Source: Alphaproteobacteria bacterium (lineage in GTDB: Bacteria > Pseudomonadota > Alphaproteobacteria > UBA8366 > Aestuariispiraceae). Taken from it: DNA of 64,000 bases. The position numbers and the translations under genes are program-made. Under the pieces are notes generated by a model, which saw nothing but the letters and a program-made list of their open reading frames with translations, was not told the origin of the DNA and did not search any database. Below are positions 53,592-64,000 of this stretch, one piece after another; within the stretch, counting starts at the first letter, position 1, and each line of letters starts with the position of its first letter. Location: the NCBI GenBank assembly GCA_030065235.1, contig JASJDC010000001.1, positions 1 to 64,000 on the forward strand, in the 5' to 3' direction.

Positions 53592-54578
53592 ATGTTTTCC
53601 TTTGTCGTCAACCGCTTCGTGCAATCGGTCCTCGTCATGCTGACAGTGGGGCTGATCGCCTTTGCAATGTTCCGCTTCGTCGGCGATCCGATCAACAATC
53701 TGGTCGGACAGGACACAACGGCTGAGCAGCGGGCCGAGTTGCGGGAGAGCCTTGGACTCAACGATCCATTTTATGTGCAATACGCTCGCTTCGCCGTTAA
53801 CGCCGCTCAGGGACAGTTCGGGCAATCCTATTTCCATCGCCGTCCGGTGTCCGAGCTTCTGGTGGAACGGCTGCCGGCGACGCTGGAATTGTCCCTGGTC
53901 GCCGCGGTGCTGGCTTTGGTGCTTGGCGTCCCGGCGGGCGTCTATACGGCGCTGCACCGGCGCGGGGTCCTCTCCCAGATCATCATGACGGCGTCTCTAT
54001 TCGGGGTGTCCATTCCAACATTTCTGATCGGCATCATCCTGATCCTGATCTTTGGCGTCATGCTTCAGATCCTCCCGACCTTCGGACGGGGGGAGGTGAT
54101 CGATCTTGGCTGGTGGACGACCGGAATGGCGACGCCGTCGGGGTTGAAGAGCCTGATCCTGCCGGCGCTGACGCTGGCGCTGTTCCAACTGACGTTGATC
54201 ATGCGGCTGGTGCGGGCCGAGATGCTGGAAGTGCTGCGCACCGATTTCGTGAAATTCGCGCGGGCGCGGGGCTTGAGAACGCGCAGCATCCATTTCGTGC
54301 ATGCGCTGAAGAATTCGCTGGTGCCGGTCATCACCATCACCGGACTGCAATTGGGCTCGTTGATCGCCTTCGCGATCATCACCGAGACTGTGTTCCAATG
54401 GCCCGGCATGGGACTGCTGTTTATTCAGGCGGTGATCGAGGTCGATATCCCGGTCATGGCCGCCTATCTGGTCGTGATCGGCTTCGTCTTCGTGCTGATC
54501 AATCTGATTGTCGATATCCTGTATTTCGTCGTCGATCCAAGGCTGCGCGTCGATCGCGGCGCGGCCGGCGGTCATTAG
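53592..54578 (+). CDS. peptide-type ABC permease, DppB-like (first set)
   Basis: A 328-residue inner-membrane permease with six helices. The N-terminal MFSFVVNRFVQSVLVMLTVGLIAFAMF is the first helix, then GDPINNLVGQ with the DppB-type Asp-Pro. The EAA loop reads VKFARARGLRTRSIHFVHALKNSLVPVITITG. The start ATG 53592 comes 30 bases after the hairpin. It pairs with the 54597 permease and uses the ATPase at the end of the operon. Confidence 0.92.
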   Translation: MFSFVVNRFVQSVLVMLTVGLIAFAMFRFVGDPINNLVGQDTTAEQRAELRESLGLNDPFYVQYARFAVNAAQGQFGQSYFHRRPVSELLVERLPATLELSLVAAVLALVLGVPAGVYTALHRRGVLSQIIMTASLFGVSIPTFLIGIILILIFGVMLQILPTFGRGEVIDLGWWTTGMATPSGLKSLILPALTLALFQLTLIMRLVRAEMLEVLRTDFVKFARARGLRTRSIHFVHALKNSLVPVITITGLQLGSLIAFAIITETVFQWPGMGLLFIQAVIEVDIPVMAAYLVVIGFVFVLINLIVDILYFVVDPRLRVDRGAAGGH

Positions 54579-54596
54579 GCGGGGCGCGGGCCGGGT

Positions 54597-55580
54597 ATGG
54601 CGACGACCGAGGAAAACGGTGATGCGGTGCGCGATCTGGCGCGCCTGCGCGCGCGGGAGGGCGGCTTTCGCGGCTGGCTGAAGCGGACCGCAGATAGCGA
54701 TGTCTGGTACAGTTTCAAGACCTCGCCGGTCGCCGTCGCCGCCAGCATCGTCTCGATCCTAATGCTGCTCAGCGCGATCTTCGCGCCCTGGATCGCGCCG
54801 ACCGACCCGTTCGATCTGGCGCAGATCGACCTGATGGATTCGGAATTGCCGCCCGCCTGGATGGCGCAGGGCGATCCCCGTTTCATCTTGGGCACCGACG
54901 ATCAGGGTCGGGACATCCTGTCGACTATTCTCTATGGATCGCAGATATCCCTGCTGGTCGGTTTCGCCTCGGTTCTGTTCTCCATGGCGATCGGCATTCC
55001 GCTTGGCCTGATCTCCGGCTATGTCGGCGGCCGGCTCGATGCGATCATCATGCGCATCGCCGATATCCAGCTTTCCTTCCCGGCGATCCTGATCGCCTTC
55101 CTGATCGACGGGATCGCCCGCGGTGTATTGCCGCGCGATCTGCATGACGAACTGGCCCTGTACGTCCTGGTCTTCGCCATCGGCGTTTCCGGCTGGGTGC
55201 AGTATGCGCGCACCGTGCGAGGCTCGACCCTGGTCGAGAAGAACAAGGAATATGTCCAGGCGGCGCGCGTCATCGGGGTCCGGCGCGGCCCGATCCTGAT
55301 CCGTCATATCCTGCCGAACGTGCTGGGGCCGGTTCTGGTGATCGCCACCATCCATCTGGCGATCGCGATCATCACCGAGGCGACTCTGAGCTTCCTCGGC
55401 GTCGGCGTCCCACCGACCCAGCCGTCGCTGGGGACCCTGATCCGGATCGGCTACGACTTCCTGTTTTCGGGGACCTGGTGGATCACGATCATGCCGGGTG
55501 TGGCGCTGATCGTCCTGGTGTTGGCGATCAATCTGGTCGGCGATTGGCTGCGCGACGCTTTGAACCCCAAGCTCCGCTAG
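54597..55580 (+). CDS. peptide-type ABC permease, DppC-like (first set)
   Basis: A 327-residue permease. A soluble N-terminus (about 45 residues) leads to the first helix, then the DPFDLAQIDLM and GTDDQGRDILSTILYGSQISL block typical of DppC. The EAA loop is VQAARVIGVRRGPILIRHILPNVLGPV. It starts 19 bases after the DppB-like stop and its C-terminus (VGDWLRDALNPKLR) closes the family. Confidence 0.92.
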   Translation: MATTEENGDAVRDLARLRAREGGFRGWLKRTADSDVWYSFKTSPVAVAASIVSILMLLSAIFAPWIAPTDPFDLAQIDLMDSELPPAWMAQGDPRFILGTDDQGRDILSTILYGSQISLLVGFASVLFSMAIGIPLGLISGYVGGRLDAIIMRIADIQLSFPAILIAFLIDGIARGVLPRDLHDELALYVLVFAIGVSGWVQYARTVRGSTLVEKNKEYVQAARVIGVRRGPILIRHILPNVLGPVLVIATIHLAIAIITEATLSFLGVGVPPTQPSLGTLIRIGYDFLFSGTWWITIMPGVALIVLVLAINLVGDWLRDALNPKLR

Positions 55581-55687
55581 ATTCTGCGGTTTTCGGCGAT
55601 TTCGCGTGCGAATCCACGGCGAAGGAGCGGTTTCGGCTCGACAATAGAGGGCCGCTGATTAATCCTCTTGTATGAGCAGGAGGTGGA

Positions 55688-55774
55688 ATGCGTCTGGATG
55701 ACAGAATAGCGCACGCGCTTTTGCGCGGACGCCGCCGCCGCAACCTGTCTTTTTTGAAGAACTGGGAGACATAG
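55688..55774 (+). CDS. 28-residue leader ORF upstream of the second SBP
   Basis: A short ORF (MRLDDRIAHALLRGRRRRN..., 28 residues) begins at ATG 55688, four bases after a perfect AGGAGG. Its stop lies four bases before the ATG of the second binding protein at 55779. The product is basic with a run of arginines. The strong ribosome-binding site and tight coupling suggest a leader peptide; it is not recognised otherwise. Confidence 0.45.
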   Translation: MRLDDRIAHALLRGRRRRNLSFLKNWET

Positions 55775-55778
55775 AACC

Positions 55779-57353
55779 ATGAAAACCGCTACCTTTTTGA
55801 AAGGCGCCGTACTCGCCGCCGCTCTGCCGATGCTGATCGGCGCGGCGTCGGCCGAGAATGTGCTGCGCTGGACCAGCCAAGGCGACGCCTTGACCCTGGA
55901 TCCGCAATCGCAGAATGAAGGCCCGACCACGGCCATGAACCAGAACATTTACGAGTCGCTCGTCAAGCGCGACTGGAATTTGGTGCTCGAGCCGGGTCTC
56001 GCCGAATCCTGGACTCCGCTGGATGACGGGAATTGGGAGTTCAAGCTGCGTCAGGGCGTGAAATTCCATGACGGCGCGGACTTCACTGCCGAAGATGTGG
56101 TCTTCACCTTCAACCGCGCGAACGCGGCCAGTTCCGACTTCAAGGAATACCTCAAAACCATCACTGAGGTGAAAGCGGTCGACGACTACACGGTGCATAT
56201 CATCACCGACAACCCGAACCCGATCCTGCCGAACGAGCTGACCTCGATCTTCATCGTCGATAAAGGTTGGGCCGAACGGAATCGTGTTGTCGAACCGCAA
56301 GATTACGCGGCGAAGCAAGAGACCTTCGCCGTGCGCAACGCCAATGGCACGGGCCCCTTCATTGTCGAGCAGCGCTTGCCCGACGAACTGACCGTCCTGG
56401 TTAAGAATCCCGATTGGTGGGGCTTGGAAGACCAGCCGCACAATATCGACAAGATCGAATACCGTCCGATCAAGAACGCGGCGACGCGCGTCGCCGCGCT
56501 GCTGTCGGGCGAGGTCGATTTCGTGCTCGATCCGCCGTTGCAGGATCTGAAACGGATCGAAGCGGCCGATGGGCTGGGTGTTAAGACCGTCAACCAGATC
56601 CGGACCATCTTCTTCGGAATGGATCAAGGGATCGACGAGTTGCGCAGCTCGAACATCAAGGGCAAGAACCCGTTCGCCGACAAACGCGTGCGCCAGGCGA
56701 TGTATCAGGCGCTGGATGTCGAAGCGATCAGGCGCGTCGTGATGGAAGGCCAGAGCTTCCCCGCCGGCATCATCACCTCGCCCGGCGTGCTCGGATTCAC
56801 CGAAGAACTGGATGAGCGCCTGCCGTTCGATGTCGAGGGCGCAAAGCAATTGATGGCCGACGCCGGTTATGCGGACGGTTTCTCGGTGCAGCTCGATTGC
56901 CCGAACAACCGCTACAATAACGACGAGAATATCTGTCAGGCGGCCGTCGCCATGCTGGCGAAAATCGGCATCGACGTGAAGCTCGAGGCGATTCCGAAAT
57001 CCGAGCATTTCCCGAAGCTGCAGAACCGGGTCACCGATTTCTACATGCTCGGTTGGGGCGTGCCGACGCTGGACAGCGCCTATGTCTTCGACTTCCTCTA
57101 TGACTCGGAAGGCAGTTGGAACGTGACCGGCTTCTCGAACGCGCGGTTGGACGAGTTGGCCGAAACCATGGCCAGCGAGACCGATCTCGACAAGCGCGCC
57201 GCGATGATCGCCGAGGCCTGGGCGATCGCCAAGGACGACATCGCCTATCTGCCGATCCACCATCAGGTGATCGCCTGGGGCATGTCGGACAAGCTGGATA
57301 TGCCGATCGTCGCGAACGATTCGCCGCATTTCCGCTGGGCGCGCATGAACTGA
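55779..57353 (+). CDS. peptide-type ABC transporter substrate-binding protein (second set)
   Basis: A 524-residue family 5 binding protein. Signal peptide MKTATFLKGAVLAAALPMLI (cleaved after ASA); mature start ENVLRWTSQGDALTLDPQSQNEG. DNGWEF-type block: DDGNWEFKLRQGVKFHDGADFTAEDVVFTFNRA. It is a homologue of the first SBP, with different pocket residues, so it probably binds a different solute. GGGAG lies nine to thirteen bases upstream, inside the leader ORF. Confidence 0.9.
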   Translation: MKTATFLKGAVLAAALPMLIGAASAENVLRWTSQGDALTLDPQSQNEGPTTAMNQNIYESLVKRDWNLVLEPGLAESWTPLDDGNWEFKLRQGVKFHDGADFTAEDVVFTFNRANAASSDFKEYLKTITEVKAVDDYTVHIITDNPNPILPNELTSIFIVDKGWAERNRVVEPQDYAAKQETFAVRNANGTGPFIVEQRLPDELTVLVKNPDWWGLEDQPHNIDKIEYRPIKNAATRVAALLSGEVDFVLDPPLQDLKRIEAADGLGVKTVNQIRTIFFGMDQGIDELRSSNIKGKNPFADKRVRQAMYQALDVEAIRRVVMEGQSFPAGIITSPGVLGFTEELDERLPFDVEGAKQLMADAGYADGFSVQLDCPNNRYNNDENICQAAVAMLAKIGIDVKLEAIPKSEHFPKLQNRVTDFYMLGWGVPTLDSAYVFDFLYDSEGSWNVTGFSNARLDELAETMASETDLDKRAAMIAEAWAIAKDDIAYLPIHHQVIAWGMSDKLDMPIVANDSPHFRWARMN

Positions 57354-57368
57354 CGGCCTGACCCGGAT

Positions 57369-57412
57369 GGCGGCCCGTCCCTTTGAACGGCGGGCCGCCG
57401 TTTTCTTTCTTT
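57369..57412 (+). terminator. hairpin with T-rich tail after the second SBP gene
   Basis: GGCGGCCCG (57369-57377) pairs with CGGGCCGCC (57391-57399) around a 13-base loop, then GTTTTCTTTCTTTC. It is a good intrinsic terminator by shape, between the second binding protein and its permease. Partial read-through would set the SBP:permease ratio. Confidence 0.7.
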
Positions 57413-57443
57413 CTGTCTTCGCTGAGATTGGGTTTCGCGGCCG

Positions 57444-58418
57444 ATGCTGAGCTTTATCGCCAGACGCGTTTTGCAAGCCTTCGTGGTGATGGCGGTTGTC
57501 TCTCTGGTCTCGTTCTCGCTGTTCAATTTCGTCGGCGACCCGGTCAACAACATGGTCGGCCAAGAGGCCTCGCGGGAAGACCGGTTGCAGATCCGCGAAG
57601 AGCTGGGCCTCAACGATCCGATCGTGATCCAATTCGCCCGCTTTCTCGGAAACGCCGTTCAAGGCGAATTCGGTCTTTCTTATCGGATCCGGCGTCCGGT
57701 CTCGGAGCTGATCGCCGAGCGCATTCCCGCGACCCTGGAACTGGTCTTCGTCTCCGCCCTTGTCGCGCTCGGGCTGGGCATCCCGTTTGGCGTCTATACC
57801 GGCATCAAGCGCGGCACCTTCGCCAGCAGCACCGTCTTGACGGTCTCACTGGTCGGGGTGTCGCTGCCGACGTTCATCATCGGCATCGGCCTGATTTATC
57901 TCTTCGCCGTCTATTTGGGTTGGTTGCCGTCTTCGGGCCGGCGCGGCGTCGAGGAGATCGGCTGGTGGCGCACCAGTTTCCTCAGCATAGACGGCTGGCG
58001 CAGCATCATCCTGCCGGCGCTGACTCTCAGCCTGTTCCAGGTCACCATGATCCTGCGGTTGGTCCGCGCCGAAATGCTGGAGGTGATGCGCACCGACTAT
58101 ATTAAATTCGCCCGCGCGCGCGGCCTGTCGGAACAGAAGATCAATTACGGCGTCGCTCTGCGAAATACGCTGGTGCCGGTGATCACCATCGTCGGGCTGA
58201 ACGTGGGCGGCCTGATCGCCTTTTCAGTCATCACCGAGACAGTGTTTCAGTGGCCCGGCACCGGGCTGATGTTCATCCAGGCGGTCGATTTCGTCGATAT
58301 CCCGATCATGGCGGCCTATTTGTGCTTCGTGGCGCTGATTTTCGTGCTCATCAATCTGGTCGTCGATATCCTGTATTTCGTGATCGATCCGCGGTTGCGT
58401 CTGAGCGGAGGGCGCTGA
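57444..58418 (+). CDS. peptide-type ABC permease, DppB-like (second set)
   Basis: A 324-residue six-helix permease, homologous to the 53592 protein. First helix MLSFIARRVLQAFVVMAVV; GDPVNNMVGQEASREDRLQIREELGLNDP; EAA loop IKFARARGLSEQKINYGVALRNTLVPVITIVG. It starts after the hairpin at 57369. The DppC-like gene follows after one base. Confidence 0.92.
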   Translation: MLSFIARRVLQAFVVMAVVSLVSFSLFNFVGDPVNNMVGQEASREDRLQIREELGLNDPIVIQFARFLGNAVQGEFGLSYRIRRPVSELIAERIPATLELVFVSALVALGLGIPFGVYTGIKRGTFASSTVLTVSLVGVSLPTFIIGIGLIYLFAVYLGWLPSSGRRGVEEIGWWRTSFLSIDGWRSIILPALTLSLFQVTMILRLVRAEMLEVMRTDYIKFARARGLSEQKINYGVALRNTLVPVITIVGLNVGGLIAFSVITETVFQWPGTGLMFIQAVDFVDIPIMAAYLCFVALIFVLINLVVDILYFVIDPRLRLSGGR

Positions 58419-58419
58419 G

Positions 58420-59400
58420 ATGGCGCGCGAAGAGATCGGCAAGTCTGAAGCGGCGCCGGCATCGTCCCTCGAGACAGGCTATGAACGGCTCGGTTTCTGG
58501 GCGCGGATCGCCGACAATGACGTCACCTATTCCTTCCTGCGCTCGCCGCTGGTGATGGCGGCGGCGGGGATCACCGTCACCTTTATCCTTGCCGCTGTTT
58601 TCGCGCCGTTGGTCGCGCCGTTCGATCCGTTCGATCCGACCCAGATCTCGCTGTGGGACGGAAAACTGCCGCCGGCCTGGGTCCAGGGGTCCAACCCGGC
58701 CTATTTCCTGGGTACTGACGATCAGGGACGGGACCTGTTTTCGACCATTCTCTACGGCGGGCGAATTTCGCTTCTTGTCGGATTCGCCGCCGTTTTTCTC
58801 AGCATGGCGCTCGGTATCGGTTTGGGCGTCGCGGCGGGCTATCTGGGCGGCTGGTTCGACGCGTTCGTCATGCGGTTGGCTGATGTGCAGCTCACCATCC
58901 CGGGCATTCTGACCGCGATCCTGATCAACGGCATCGCCCGGTCCGTGCTGCCGATCGAACTGCGCGACGAACTGGCGATTTATGTCGTGATTCTGGCGAT
59001 CGGCTTTTCGGACTGGCCGCAATTCGCGCGGGTGACGCGCGCCGCCGCCCTGGTCGAGGCCGAGAAGGAATATATCCAAGCGGCGCGCGTGATCGGATTG
59101 CGGCCGTTTATCATCATCGTCCGACATATCCTGCCGAACGTGTTGCGGCCGGCGCTGGTCCTGGCCACCATCGGACTGGCGCTGGCGATCATCGCCGAGG
59201 CGACCTTGAGCTTCCTGGGCCAAGGCGTGCCGCCGACGACGCCGTCGCTGGGCACCCTGATCCGGATCGGCAACGACTATCTGTTCTCCGGGCTCTGGTG
59301 GATTACGCTCTTCCCGGCATTGGCGCTGGTCACTTTGGTCCTGGCGGTCAACTTGCTGGGCGACTGGCTGCGTGACGCGCTGAACCCGAAACTGCGCTAG
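58420..59400 (+). CDS. peptide-type ABC permease, DppC-like (second set)
   Basis: A 326-residue permease homologous to the 54597 protein. N-terminal soluble tail, first helix VMAAAGITVTFILAAVFAPLVAPF, LGTDDQGRDLFSTILYGGRISLL, and EAA loop IQAARVIGLRPFIIIVRHILPNVLRPA. The end is LGDWLRDALNPKLR. It is followed by the ATPase gene after 16 bases (GAGGAAAG Shine-Dalgarno). Confidence 0.92.
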   Translation: MAREEIGKSEAAPASSLETGYERLGFWARIADNDVTYSFLRSPLVMAAAGITVTFILAAVFAPLVAPFDPFDPTQISLWDGKLPPAWVQGSNPAYFLGTDDQGRDLFSTILYGGRISLLVGFAAVFLSMALGIGLGVAAGYLGGWFDAFVMRLADVQLTIPGILTAILINGIARSVLPIELRDELAIYVVILAIGFSDWPQFARVTRAAALVEAEKEYIQAARVIGLRPFIIIVRHILPNVLRPALVLATIGLALAIIAEATLSFLGQGVPPTTPSLGTLIRIGNDYLFSGLWWITLFPALALVTLVLAVNLLGDWLRDALNPKLR

Positions 59401-59416
59401 GAGGAAAGCCGACCGC

Positions 59417-61162
<1,746 letters not shown>

Positions 61163-61183
61163 AAAGGCTGAGACGATGCCGGC

Positions 61184-62155
61184 ATGAGTTACGATCCCCG
61201 CATCCATCCGCAGATCACCGCGCTCTTTGACGCCATGAAAGAAGCCGGCCTCAAAAGGGTGGAGAGCCTGACTCCCGACGAGGCGCGCTGGCAGCATCGC
61301 ATGCTGGCGCGCGCCCGGCTGGAGCCGGAAATCGAGATGGGGTTGGTCGAGAATTTCGCCATCGACGCGCCGGGCCGCCGGATCCCCTGCCGCCTCTACT
61401 ATCCGAAAGGCTATGAGGATCAGGGGCCGCTGCCGCTGTTGATGTATTTCCATGGCGGCGGCCATGTGATCGGCGATCTCGACACGCATGATCAGGCCGT
61501 GCGCAATCTCAGCACGCGTGCCGGCTGCATCGCCGTCTCCGTCGATTATCGCAAAGGACCCGAGAACCCGTTCCCCGCGGCGCCGGAGGATTGCTTCTTC
61601 GCGACCCGGTATATCGCCGATCGCGCTGAGCGCTACGGAGCGGACCCGGCGCGCATCGCCGTCGGCGGGGACAGCGCGGGCGGCAATCTGGCGGCCGTCA
61701 CCGCCTTGTTGGCGCGCGAGCGGGGCGGACCGTCTCTCTGTTTCCAACTGCTCGTCTATCCTGTCGTTGACTATCGCGGCTCATTTCCCTCTTACGAGGA
61801 ATATGCCGAAGGCTTCGGCGTTCTGGAGGCCAAGACAGTGGCCTGGTTCCGCGAGCGCTATGTCGAAGACGAGGCGGATTTGCTGGATTGGCGCTGCTCG
61901 CCGCTTTTGGCGCAGGACCTGAGCGGCTTGCCCCCGGCGCTGGTCCTGGTGGCCGAGCTGGATGTGCTGCATGACGAAGGCGTCGCCTATGCGGAACGGT
62001 TAAAAGAAGCCGGCGTTCCGGTCGATCTGATCCGCTATCCCGGCCAGATCCACGCTTTTTTCACCTTCACCCACGCCGTGGATGATGCGCACCGGGCGCA
62101 GCAGGACGCCGCAGCGGCTTTAAAAGCCCGTTTCGAACTCGGGTATTGCAAGTAA
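61184..62155 (+). CDS. alpha/beta hydrolase, hormone-sensitive lipase family
   Basis: A 323-residue esterase of the HSL family. HGGGHVIGD is the oxyanion loop (about residues 90-98), GGDSAGGNLAAV holds the nucleophile Ser (about 164), and Asp in LVAELDVLHDEG and His in GQIHAFFTF complete the triad. It hydrolyses short-chain or aryl esters. It starts 21 bases after the ATPase gene, so it is probably in the transport operon and may cleave the imported substrate. No signal peptide is visible. Confidence 0.88.
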   Translation: MSYDPRIHPQITALFDAMKEAGLKRVESLTPDEARWQHRMLARARLEPEIEMGLVENFAIDAPGRRIPCRLYYPKGYEDQGPLPLLMYFHGGGHVIGDLDTHDQAVRNLSTRAGCIAVSVDYRKGPENPFPAAPEDCFFATRYIADRAERYGADPARIAVGGDSAGGNLAAVTALLARERGGPSLCFQLLVYPVVDYRGSFPSYEEYAEGFGVLEAKTVAWFRERYVEDEADLLDWRCSPLLAQDLSGLPPALVLVAELDVLHDEGVAYAERLKEAGVPVDLIRYPGQIHAFFTFTHAVDDAHRAQQDAAAALKARFELGYCK

Positions 62156-62170
62156 CTTATAACCTCTCTA

Positions 62171-62246
62171 ATTTAGCAAGATGTTAATAATTCCCGTGCT
62201 AAATAGGCAAATCGGGAATCGCCCATCGGTCTGTGTGATCGATTCC
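62171..62246 (+). promoter_or_regulatory. interleaved inverted repeats, possible pseudoknot/riboswitch leader
   Basis: ATTTAGCA (62171-62178) pairs with TGCTAAAT (62197-62204); ATTCCCG (62190-62196) pairs with CGGGAAT (62213-62219). The two pairs interleave with no base between ATTCCCG and TGCTAAAT, the layout of an H-type pseudoknot. GGAATCG (62215-62221) can also pair with CGATTCC (62240-62246), which would exclude the second stem. The chemoreceptor ATG is 74 bases downstream. Two overlapping operators are the alternative. Confidence 0.5.
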
Positions 62247-62319
62247 TTGGGGGATGCAGGGAGGGCGGAATTCTCAAATCAGACGATGGGTGAACATCCG
62301 TTTTGTGAAGGAGTTCGCT

Positions 62320-64000
62320 ATGCGCATCGGACGTCGTTTCAAGATTTCGAGCCTCATGTATGCCGGCTTCGCAGCCGTTCTGTGCCTGTCGGCCTTGGTC
62401 GGCGGGGCCAGCCTCTATGGCAAGTCCATCATTTCCGGCCTTGTTCACGAGTTCGAAGTCCTCGTGAAGGCTGTTCAGGGCGTCGCGACATTCGAGGAGA
62501 AGATGCTGCGAACCCGCCTTGCGGCGAAGGATTTCGTGCAGCGCGGCGATGACCAAGCGGCGGCGGATGTCGACCGGTTCGGCGCCGAGGCGACGGCGTT
62601 CATCGAAACACTGGCGGCTGATCCAGAATTGGCCGGGCAAAAGCCCGCCCTCGACGCTCTGGCGACGGAAGCGAGGGCTTATTTGGACGCGTTTCGGGAT
62701 GCCGCGGCGTTGCAGAACCGTCTTGAGACCCGCGTGGATGGCGCGCTAAATCCTGCGGCTTCCGCGGTGGATATATCGCTCGCCAGACTCATCGACGGCG
62801 CGTCGAGTAGTTCCGACGGTATTGCAGTGCAAGCTGCGGGGCGGGCGAAGGCGAGCTGGTTGGCGGCCCGGCTTGAGATTGAGCGTTTCCTGAAGACCGG
62901 CGATCCGACGCAGGCGGAGAGCGCCCTGTCCGAACTGAACCGGGTCGATGATGAGATCAATGCGATGGCGACCGGTGGCGCGGGTGCGCAAACAGCCGCC
63001 CTGGCGTCCGGCCTGGAAGCGGAAGTTGCGGCCTATCGCGAGGCTGTTCAGGTCATCGCTGATATCAAGACGCAGCGTGATCGATTGGTCGCGGACCGGT
63101 TGGAAGTGATCGGCGGCGAGATCGTCACCCGTGCGCGCGCCATTGTCACCGAAAATACGGAACGGGAATACGCGGTTCAGGACGAACTGGATTCGACCAA
63201 CGCAACGATGACTTGGATCGTCGTCGGCGTCATCGTCGTCGCCGTACTCATAGGCGTGGCGCTGGCCTCGACCATCGCGCGCTCGATCACGGTTCCCGTG
63301 TCGGCGATGACTGCGGCGATGAAGCGCCTCGCCGATAAGGATTTATCGATCCCGGTGCCCGCGACCGACTATAAAAACGAGATCGGCGCCATGTCGGCCG
63401 CGGTTCAAGTCTTCAAGGACAATATGATCCGCGCCGACGAATTGGCCGCCGCCGAGGAGGCGCAGCGCGCCGACCGGGAGCGCCGCGCGCGTCAAATTGA
63501 GGATCTGACGCGCGGTTTCGACAGCTCGGTCGCGACGGTCCTGACCTCGGTCGGCTCGGCCTCGAACCAATTGCAGCAGACCGCGCGTGATATGAGTTCG
63601 GTGGCCACCCAGACCAATGAACAGGCGACGGCCGTGGCGGCGGCCTCGGAAGAAGCGTCTGTCGGGGTTCAGACCGTGTCCTCGTCCGCGGAGGAGCTGT
63701 CCAGCGCCATCCGCGAAATCTCGTCGCAATTGTCCGATGCGCGGAGCATGACCAGCAGCGCGGCGGGAGAGGCGCGCGACACGGGCGCGATTGTCGAGAA
63801 TCTAAGCCGGGTCGCGAACTCGATCGGAGACGTGGTCGACTTGATCACCGATATCGCGGAGCAGACGAACCTGTTGGCGCTCAACGCGACGATCGAGGCG
63901 GCGCGCGCCGGAGAAGCCGGCAAAGGCTTTGCCGTCGTCGCGAATGAGGTGAAATCTCTGGCCTCGCAAACCGGCAAAGCGACGGAACACATCGCGCGGC
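62320..64000 (+). CDS. methyl-accepting chemotaxis protein, truncated by window edge
   Basis: An open frame of 560 codons to the window end, with no stop. TM1 (about residues 12-35) and TM2 (about 296-320) flank a long, mostly helical sensor region of the HBM type; a HAMP domain (about 320-375) and the coiled-coil signalling domain follow, with the tip [25 protein letters not shown] (about 507). The start ATG 62320 has AAGGAG eight bases upstream. It is adjacent to a peptide-type transporter, so it may sense a related solute. No CheW or other che genes are visible. Confidence 0.93.
   Translation, partial: MRIGRRFKISSLMYAGFAAVLCLSALVGGASLYGKSIISGLVHEFEVLVKAVQGVATFEEKMLRTRLAAKDFVQRGDDQAAADVDRFGAEATAFIETLAADPELAGQKPALDALATEARAYLDAFRDAAALQNRLETRVDGALNPAASAVDISLARLIDGASSSSDGIAVQAAGRAKASWLAARLEIERFLKTGDPTQAESALSELNRVDDEINAMATGGAGAQTAALASGLEAEVAAYREAVQVIADIKTQRDRLVADRLEVIGGEIVTRARAIVTENTEREYAVQDELDSTNATMTWIVVGVIVVAVLIGVALASTIARSITVPVSAMTAAMKRLADKDLSIPVPATDYKNEIGAMSAAVQVFKDNMIRADELAAAEEAQRADRERRARQIEDLTRGFDSSVATVLTSVGSASNQLQQTARDMSSVATQTNEQATAVAAASEEASVGVQTVSSSAEELSSAIREISSQLSDARSMTSSAAGEARDTGAIVENLSRVANSIGDVVDLITDIAEQTNLLALNATIEAARAGEAGKGFAVVANEVKSLASQTGKATEHIAR

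Noticed and set aside
55659-57662. Very long open frame (about 667 codons) on the minus strand
   Set aside because: It lies antisense to the second binding-protein gene, which has a signal peptide and family motifs. GC-rich codon bias opens the opposite frame.
62156-62319. Known c-di-GMP riboswitch upstream of the chemoreceptor
   Set aside because: Chemoreceptor leaders often carry one, but I do not see the conserved core sequence of that class.

Overview
The window is a 64-kb piece of a GC-rich alphaproteobacterial chromosome. The evidence is the conserved alphaproteobacterial order dgt-argS-SPOR-scpA-scpB-tatABC-serS-surE-pcm-LytM and yajC-secD-secF-Mth938, 5-aminolevulinate synthase (C4 haem pathway), an FeSOD, a PAS_5 protein and an alpha-type flagellin. 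I would guess a Rhodospirillales-like lineage but cannot name a genus. No rRNA, tRNA, CRISPR array, transposase or phage module was found. No stretch above about 300 bases is without a gene.

Layout. 0-3 kb: an edge-truncated minus-strand ORF of unknown function, xthA, a PAS_5 protein and erpA. 3.3-22.4 kb: housekeeping core: dgt, argS, a SPOR protein, scpAB, an orphan iron-type ABC ATPase, tatABC, a ureohydrolase (opposite strand), serS, surE, pcm, a LysM/LytM lipoprotein, a DUF815 ATPase (opposite strand), yajC-secD-secF and a Mth938 (NDUFAF3-like) protein. 22.4-28.4 kb: two degenerate receiver-domain proteins, a class II glutamine amidotransferase and sodB, then two squalene/phytoene synthase-family genes, the second NDUFAF6-like. 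28.5-32 kb: a lone flagellin, DUF2059 and DUF3750 envelope proteins and a voltage-gated sodium channel. 32-38 kb: an SDR and an FG-GAP/UnbV lipoprotein, then a xylose-type ABC transporter. 38-46 kb: patatin + 3-hydroxybutyrate dehydrogenase (PHB/ketone-body use), an S41 protease, a GNAT, an omega-transaminase, hemA and a PadR-like protein. 46-51.6 kb (minus): a likely operon of SDR, GT2 glycosyltransferase, PgaB-like deacetylase/hydrolase and MscS channel. 51.9-62.2 kb: two complete peptide-type SBP/permease/permease sets in tandem that share one fused ATPase, plus an HSL-family hydrolase. From 62.3 kb to the edge: a chemoreceptor.

The most notable non-coding signals are perfect inverted repeats. 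One set of interleaved repeats upstream of the chemoreceptor could form an H-type pseudoknot with a competing hairpin. A 14-bp perfect repeat lies between tatA and tatB, and a hairpin follows each of the three solute-binding-protein genes; all four sit between a gene whose product is needed in excess and its low-copy membrane partners. A CTGC-N3-GCAG palindrome, resembling the PhaR operator, precedes the 3-hydroxybutyrate dehydrogenase gene, whose downstream patatin carries a histone-H1-like Lys/Ala tail.
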